From Desulfobulbaceae bacterium UBA5611 (GTDB lineage Bacteria > Desulfobacterota > Desulfobulbia > Desulfobulbales > Desulfocapsaceae): a stretch of DNA of 19,160 nucleotides. Of this stretch, positions 14,654 through 19,160 are shown in pieces (the stretch's first letter is position 1; the number at the start of each line of letters is the position of its first letter). The DNA is taken from the NCBI GenBank assembly GCA_002424635.1, contig DIKT01000065.1, positions 1-19,160 on the forward strand, written 5' to 3'. Position numbers and translations under genes: made by a program. The notes below the pieces were generated by a model. That model was not told the DNA's origin, did not search any database, and worked only from the letters and a program-made list of their open reading frames with translations.

Positions 14654-15700
14654 TTATCTCCCGGCCTCTTTCTTGCTGGCGGCATTACGCCAGCAGGTAG
14701 GATCCGAGGCCAGATAATCTCCGGTCAGCTGATAGGCCGCGCCCCGACAGCCATAACATTCATCCGCCTTATCACAGTCTCGACATTCTCCCTTGATCAT
14801 CTCCCGATAATTCTTCAGGTTATTGACCACCTCACTGTTTTTGAGGATATGGGCCAGTCTATTGTTGCGGACATTATCAAGCGGGATGGTGACCCCGACG
14901 CAGGGCATGACATCGCCGCTGGCCGTGACCAGACAGGAAACCTGATGGCGCATGCAGCGGTTACCTACCAGCGGCGGCTGCGGTTCCCAATGGCGGCCGT
15001 ATTGCTGCTGATCAATTTCGGAGAGCTGGGTAAACAAGGCCTTTAACTGGTGCGCCTCCACAGAGAGCCAGCTGTTGGCCAAGGCCTTTTCCTGGGGCGT
15101 AATCACCTCAAAATAAGGCTCGATACCTTCATCACGCAGCCATTGCCACATACCCGGCAGTTCACCGATATTCTGTTGACAGATAATGGTGCTCAGGGCC
15201 AGAAACAGCTCCGGTGACGGGTAGCCGGCCTCTTTCAGGTTGGTAAATGCCGCCTGGATGAGATCAAAAGCGCCAGCCCGGCCGGCTAACTGATCCTGGA
15301 TGACGCGGTCTCTCGAATTGAGTTTCAATACCACCCGGACCTGGGCCGCGGCCAACACGGCGGCCAGTTCGGCAGTGATGCCGGTACCATTGGTGAACAT
15401 CTCAATTTCGAGCTTATGTGCGGTCAGAAATTGGATCATTTCAACCAGATGGGGATAAATACTGGGCTCACCGCCTAAAATGATAATCTTCCTGGCCCCC
15501 AGTTCCTTGGCCTGAAGCAGGACATCCTTGATTTCAGCCCGTGACAGTTCACCGGCGAGTTCACGTTGCTCAGGTACATAGCAGTAGGAGCAACGGAAAT
15601 TGCAGACTCGACTGAATTCGATCTCCATGGACAATAACCTGCCGGCGGCCACCGCCTCTTTGATGTCCTGCTCAGAAAACTCAAGATTATATAACTGCAT
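14654..15700 (-). CDS. Radical SAM enzyme with C-terminal SPASM domain
   Basis: A 348-residue radical SAM protein. The [4Fe-4S]-SAM site is CNFRCSYC (Cys33, 37, 40), followed by a GGEPS motif (76-80) of the SAM-binding barrel. The C-terminal SPASM region carries eight cysteines (249, 256, 267, 306, 309, 315, 318, 336), enough for auxiliary iron-sulfur clusters, in NRCMRHQVSC and ECRDCDKADECYGCRG. SPASM enzymes often modify peptides, but no small precursor peptide is seen nearby, and others act on small molecules. Its position between a B12-domain radical SAM gene (23 bp upstream) and a CrtI-like gene (3 bp downstream) points to lipid-chain chemistry. The first ATG (15700) has only a weak purine-rich ribosome site; translation may be helped by the upstream gene. 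Confidence 0.88.
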   Translation of the reverse strand: MQLYNLEFSEQDIKEAVAAGRLLSMEIEFSRVCNFRCSYCYVPEQRELAGELSRAEIKDVLLQAKELGARKIIILGGEPSIYPHLVEMIQFLTAHKLEIEMFTNGTGITAELAAVLAAAQVRVVLKLNSRDRVIQDQLAGRAGAFDLIQAAFTNLKEAGYPSPELFLALSTIICQQNIGELPGMWQWLRDEGIEPYFEVITPQEKALANSWLSVEAHQLKALFTQLSEIDQQQYGRHWEPQPPLVGNRCMRHQVSCLVTASGDVMPCVGVTIPLDNVRNNRLAHILKNSEVVNNLKNYREMIKGECRDCDKADECYGCRGAAYQLTGDYLASDPTCWRNAASKKEAGR

Positions 15701-15723
15701 AACTCTTCTTATCAGTGTGAAGG

Positions 15724-17214
15724 TTAATATTGTTCAAGATCATTAAAGGTATTCATTCGTTCCCAGCGCTCGATTTCCAGCTGGTAGCGGCCTTGCCAGC
15801 CATATTTTTTCAGCACTCGCTGATAACGTAACTTTAACAATGGTTTCAGGACAAAACGCCAGATCCCGGTCCACAGTTGTCCCTGCCGCCGGGCCGAAGG
15901 CGGCGGATCCCACCAGCTGAGGACCATCTGCCGCTGATACCAATACTGATACTGCAGTTCGGCCGTATCAAGATATTTGGTGCGGACATTGGCCCACAGG
16001 CCGTTATATTTTTTATAATTGCTGGTATTGGTGATCAGGTTAGCCGCCAGCAGCTGCTCCCGCATACCTGTTTTTGGGTAAGGGGTGATAATCTGACAAT
16101 AGGCGGCATCAGCACCGATATCTTTAAAAAATTCATAATTTTCCCGGATGGCCTGGACGTCATCCTCCGGAAAACCGAAGATAAGGCCACCGATCACCAT
16201 CATTCCATATTTATGACAATTTTCAACGGCCTGTTTGGACGCCGCCACAATATCGCCCTTGCCGGCCGCTTCCAGATTCTTTTGCGAGCCATTTTCAATC
16301 CCCAGAAAGACCGAGCGGAAACCGGCCGCCGCCATTTTGGCCACCATATCCTCGCGTCGGGCCATGGTCAGACAATCGGCCTGCACCAGCAGCTTCAGAT
16401 TTTTATATTTCCTGGCAATGATGGCATCGCAGAGCTCCATCACCCGGGCCGGATCGAGGACCATATTGTCATCGGTAATAAAGATCCAGTGCACTTTACG
16501 CTGGTAATAGATATCATCAATATCTTGCAGGACCCGCTTGATGGGGTAGGTCCGAAAGGTCCGGCCGTACATATGCTTCATGCTACAGAAGTTGCAGGAA
16601 CGGGTACAGCCGCGGGAGGTCTCCAGCATCTCGACGCCGGCGTTCATCACATGATAGCCCCAGGTTAACCGCCGCTTGTCACGAACCGGCAGTTTCAGGG
16701 TGGCGAGATCAAGATTCGCGCCCCGGGCATTATGAATAAAGTCCTGGCCAGTCTTATAGGACAGAGAGGGAATATCAGCCAGCCTGTCACGGCCGTCCAG
16801 GGCATTGACCAAGCGCCGACAGGCCTCCTCGCCTTCTCCCCTGATTATAAAATCAAGCCATTGGGCTTCCGGTGCAGCAGCAATCTCCGTGGCCATCAGG
16901 GTGGCGTGATAGCCGCCAATGACGATTTTGGTGGCAGGCTGCAATTCTTTAATCAGATGGGCGATCTTGATGCAGGTCTCATATTGCCAGGCCATGGCGG
17001 ACAGCCCCACCAGATCCGGCTTTATTTTGGCGATGACTTTGGTCAGATATTTCTTCACCTGGCGGCGCTTGCGCACCAGATCAACCAGAAAAACACTGTG
17101 TTCCTCATCAATATTGCCGGCGATAGAGGCAATACCGTGATTGGGCATATGAATCGCCGCTTCATGGATAATGATCGGCACTACATCCGGCATGGAGATC
17201 AGCAGCACTTTCAT
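15724..17214 (-). CDS. B12-binding-domain radical SAM enzyme
   Basis: A 496-residue protein. Residues about 1-140 form the Rossmann-like cobalamin-binding domain (KVLLISMPDVVP, then PDLVGLSAMAWQYE, IVIGGYHATL and FIIRGEGEEA). I see no DxHxxG cobalamin-ligand motif, as in many members of this class. The radical SAM core starts at ETSRGCTRSCNFCSMK with Cys203, 207 and 210, and continues through FITDDNMVLDP, FLGIENGSQKNL and GGLIFGFPED. A C-terminal extension (about 400-496) is rich in Trp, Tyr and Arg. The class includes methylases and ring-forming enzymes, among them hopanoid and bacteriochlorophyll modifiers. It overlaps the acyltransferase gene by ATGA (17214-17211) and precedes the SPASM gene by 23 bp. 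The lipid substrate is inferred. Confidence 0.9.
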   Translation of the reverse strand: MKVLLISMPDVVPIIIHEAAIHMPNHGIASIAGNIDEEHSVFLVDLVRKRRQVKKYLTKVIAKIKPDLVGLSAMAWQYETCIKIAHLIKELQPATKIVIGGYHATLMATEIAAAPEAQWLDFIIRGEGEEACRRLVNALDGRDRLADIPSLSYKTGQDFIHNARGANLDLATLKLPVRDKRRLTWGYHVMNAGVEMLETSRGCTRSCNFCSMKHMYGRTFRTYPIKRVLQDIDDIYYQRKVHWIFITDDNMVLDPARVMELCDAIIARKYKNLKLLVQADCLTMARREDMVAKMAAAGFRSVFLGIENGSQKNLEAAGKGDIVAASKQAVENCHKYGMMVIGGLIFGFPEDDVQAIRENYEFFKDIGADAAYCQIITPYPKTGMREQLLAANLITNTSNYKKYNGLWANVRTKYLDTAELQYQYWYQRQMVLSWWDPPPSARRQGQLWTGIWRFVLKPLLKLRYQRVLKKYGWQGRYQLEIERWERMNTFNDLEQY

Positions 17215-18044
17215 GGCCGCCTCTCAGGCATGGCAGTCTCTCGTTGCCGGTCACCGGCTGCCGCCGGCTCAAGAAAATATTGCTGCACCTGGCGGTGCAG
17301 AGCGGCAACCGACATCAGGCCCTGCTCTGTTACCGGCTCAAGCCGCCCCAGCACTTTCATCCTGATGCTGTTAGTCTGCCTGGTGTTAAAGAAAAACTGG
17401 CCCGGGGTAAACAATTTATCGGTATTACTAAGGCTCAGCACATAGATAGGACACCTCTGCAGGCGGGCGATTTTAAAGACCCCCGGATGCAAGGGACCCA
17501 GCTTGCCGTCCCGGTTTCTGGTGCCTTCGGGAAAGACAAAGAGGTTGCCGCCGCCGCGCAGGAACTCGCCCATATTGCCTACCTGCTCGATCATTCTCAG
17601 ACCATGTTTTTTGTCCATAGTCGCCGGCACATAGCCCGAATGCTTGAGCAACCAGCCAAAGACCGGGAACTGAAAAAATCTGGTCTTAACAATGGTTTTC
17701 TGGCGGCTGAACAGAGAGATAAACAGCAGCGGATCCAGATAGGAAAGGTGATTACAGACAATTATTGACGATTTAATCTGTCTGATATCCTGATCAATAA
17801 CCCACTGCTGGCGCGGCGAAAGCAGCCGCAGCAGACCCAAAAAACCTCTAAAGAACAGATAATTGAGGTATTGAAAGGCGTATTCCCGGCGGGCAGCCAC
17901 CAGATAGGCCGCCCCATAAAAAAAAGAAAAGCAGAACAGGAATCCCCCGATAAAATAACTCCAGCAGACCAGGGTCACCAGCACATCGATCACTCGGCCG
18001 CCCCGCCAGGTCGGCTGGTGCTCAGGCCCCGCTATCACGGTCAT
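17211..18044 (-). CDS. 1-acyl-sn-glycerol-3-phosphate acyltransferase family (PlsC-like)
   Basis: A 277-residue membrane acyltransferase. Two hydrophobic stretches (about 20-50 and 60-76) precede the catalytic HX4D motif in CNHLSYLDPLLF (His99, Asp104). FPEGTRNRDGKL (171-182) is the substrate-phosphate motif. The family transfers acyl groups from ACP or CoA to lysophosphatidate. ATG at 18044 is chosen: the frame is open to 18161, but those codons overlap the ketosynthase and look non-native. The start lies inside the 3' end of the ketosynthase gene (23-bp overlap), and the stop overlaps the next start by 4 bp, so all three are probably translationally coupled. In this operon it may be a dedicated enzyme that puts the special acyl chain made by its neighbours into phospholipid. 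Confidence 0.9.
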   Translation of the reverse strand: MTVIAGPEHQPTWRGGRVIDVLVTLVCWSYFIGGFLFCFSFFYGAAYLVAARREYAFQYLNYLFFRGFLGLLRLLSPRQQWVIDQDIRQIKSSIIVCNHLSYLDPLLFISLFSRQKTIVKTRFFQFPVFGWLLKHSGYVPATMDKKHGLRMIEQVGNMGEFLRGGGNLFVFPEGTRNRDGKLGPLHPGVFKIARLQRCPIYVLSLSNTDKLFTPGQFFFNTRQTNSIRMKVLGRLEPVTEQGLMSVAALHRQVQQYFLEPAAAGDRQRETAMPERRP

Positions 18045-19160
18045 GGGCGATAAGCAGACAGGTATTGACGCCGCCAAAGGCAAAATTCTGGATGGCGGCA
18101 ATCCTGGTCTTCGCCGGGGTGATCTGCCGCACATGATTAAGCATGCGGCAGCGCTCATCAACTATGTCCAGATTAAGAGTCGGGGCGATAAAACCCTGCT
18201 CCATCATGTACAGGCTCAGGATCATCTCAATGGCCCCGCATGACCCCATGGTATGGCCCATGTAGCTTTTGAGCCCGGTGACCAGAGGCTTATCGCCATA
18301 GACGGCGGCAATCGCCTGGGCTTCAATCACATCGCCCATCTTGGTGGCCGTGGCGTGCGCACTGATGAAATCAACATCCTGCGGTCTGATGTCGGCATCA
18401 AGCAGGGCCAGCCGGAGAGTGGTGGTTATGCCGTCCAGATTGGGCAGAATAAGATCACCGCCATTATTATTGCAGGCAAAGCCGATCACCTCACCGAGGA
18501 TCGTGGCCCCCCGCCGCTTGGCCGCTTCATATTCCTCAAGGAGCACGGCGCCGGCCCCCTCGCCTACCACCAGGCCGTCCCGCCTGGTGTCAAAAGGGCG
18601 GGGCGTACATTCCGGGCGGTCATTATAGGCCACGGAACAGGCCAGCAGGTTATCAAAAACAGCCACCGTGGTCGTATCATACTCATCGGCTCCACCGCAG
18701 ATCATGGCGTCCTGCATGCCGTACTTGACCATCTCATAGCCAAAACCGATCGACTGACTCGAGGTCGTACAGGCCGTTGACGAGGCAATGACCCGGCCGG
18801 TGATGCCGAACATCCTGGTGATATTGACCGCCGTGGTATGGACCATCGATTTCAGATAATCGACCGCGCCGATGGAAGAAAATTCGGCAGGCAGCTTGCT
18901 GAAAAAAGTCTTGTAAATATTCCGCTGGACCGTCGGACTACCATGGGTGGAGCTGAAGGAGACACCCAGGCGGCCAGAGGTGATAAATTCCGGCTCGAGC
19001 CCGGAGGCGGCCAGCACATCCTTGGCCACCTGGCAGGCATAAAAGGCCACCGGCCCCATGGTTTTTGTGTCTTTGCGGGTAAAACCAAAGTCGATCGGAT
19101 AATCAACCGTGCCAAAGACCCGGGAATGAATATGCTGGGTGAGCAGGCCGTCATCGCGCA
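18022..19160 (-). CDS. Beta-ketoacyl-ACP synthase (FabF/FabB-like), 5'-partial
   Basis: A condensing enzyme whose start lies beyond the right edge. The frame is open through 19160, adding 33 codons (RDDGLLTQHIHSRVFGTVD...) before the first internal ATG at 19059. Numbering from that Met: active-site Cys97 in SSTACTTSSQS, the first His in ISAHATATKMGD, and the second in LKSYMGHTMGSCGAIE, so the Cys-His-His triad is intact. DGLVVGEGAGAVLLEE and NFAFGGVNTCLL are further thiolase-fold signatures. HATAT replaces the more usual HGT(S/G)T of FabF. Only about 30-60 N-terminal residues should be missing. It opens the visible part of the six-gene operon and overlaps the acyltransferase start by 23 bp. 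Elongation of a specialised acyl chain is the inferred role; housekeeping fatty-acid synthesis is less likely given its partners. Confidence 0.92.
   Translation of the reverse strand, partial: RDDGLLTQHIHSRVFGTVDYPIDFGFTRKDTKTMGPVAFYACQVAKDVLAASGLEPEFITSGRLGVSFSSTHGSPTVQRNIYKTFFSKLPAEFSSIGAVDYLKSMVHTTAVNITRMFGITGRVIASSTACTTSSQSIGFGYEMVKYGMQDAMICGGADEYDTTTVAVFDNLLACSVAYNDRPECTPRPFDTRRDGLVVGEGAGAVLLEEYEAAKRRGATILGEVIGFACNNNGGDLILPNLDGITTTLRLALLDADIRPQDVDFISAHATATKMGDVIEAQAIAAVYGDKPLVTGLKSYMGHTMGSCGAIEMILSLYMMEQGFIAPTLNLDIVDERCRMLNHVRQITPAKTRIAAIQNFAFGGVNTCLLIAHDRDSGA

Noticed and set aside
14654..15700. Peptide (RiPP) maturase cluster around the SPASM protein
   Set aside because: No short precursor ORF with a ribosome site, no RRE-like gene and no peptidase were seen beside it; the neighbours are lipid enzymes.
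15877..16668. 263-codon plus-strand ORF opposite the B12 radical SAM gene
   Set aside because: It is an antisense shadow of a well-supported gene. The same applies to the 237-codon frame at 16732-17445.
18045..18161. 39-codon N-terminal extension of the PlsC-like protein
   Set aside because: It overlaps the ketosynthase coding sequence and reads as low-complexity Arg/Pro/Ser sequence. The ATG at 18044 gives a normal family N-terminus.

Overview
The window is a dense bacterial chromosome segment, most consistent with a Desulfobacterota (deltaproteobacterial), Desulfobulbales-like organism. This placement is an inference from gene content: sulfite-exporter-type TauE/SafE permeases in two forms, deltaproteobacterial-style type II secretion genes, and a radical-SAM/CrtI-like/ketosynthase lipid operon. 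No rRNA or other phylogenetic marker is present. No tRNA, rRNA or CRISPR array was seen.

Layout. (1) Positions 1-4961, plus strand, GC-rich: a tightly packed operon of a CREST/ceramidase-type membrane hydrolase (5' end cut by the window edge), a UMF1-type MFS permease, and a 948-residue three-part protein (ACP, fatty-acyl-AMP ligase, PlsC-type acyltransferase). (2) Positions 4962-5310: an AT-rich control region with a good sigma-70-like promoter, an 8-bp inverted repeat and a possible 18-codon leader ORF. (3) Positions 5311-6964, plus strand: a TauE/SafE permease split over two genes, the first carrying a signal peptide and a large periplasmic domain, closed by a strong intrinsic terminator. 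(4) Positions 11020-7197, minus strand: gspA, a 17-codon mini-ORF, gspB, a 51-residue CopZ/BFD-like [2Fe-2S] protein, a full-length TauE/SafE permease, the fluoride channel crcB and a DUF190 protein. (5) gspF, plus strand, divergent from gspA. (6) Positions 12460-12607: a 148-bp MITE-like palindromic element with 20-bp terminal inverted repeats. (7) Positions 19160-12604, minus strand: a six-gene operon of beta-ketoacyl-ACP synthase (5' end cut), 1-acylglycerol-phosphate-type acyltransferase, B12-domain radical SAM enzyme, SPASM radical SAM enzyme, CrtI-like FAD desaturase/isomerase and ICMT/PEMT-type methyltransferase.

How the genes work together. The right-hand operon has genes spaced from a 23-bp overlap to a 23-bp gap. 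Its content suggests synthesis and membrane insertion of an unusual acyl chain: the ketosynthase elongates, the two radical SAM enzymes and the CrtI-like oxidoreductase modify, and the acyltransferase loads onto glycerophosphate. It resembles the gene set proposed for ladderane lipids in anammox bacteria, for which a similar operon was noted in Desulfotalea; the product here is unknown. The left operon is a second lipid-handling unit. The centre combines anion export (sulfite-type, fluoride) with type II secretion assembly genes.
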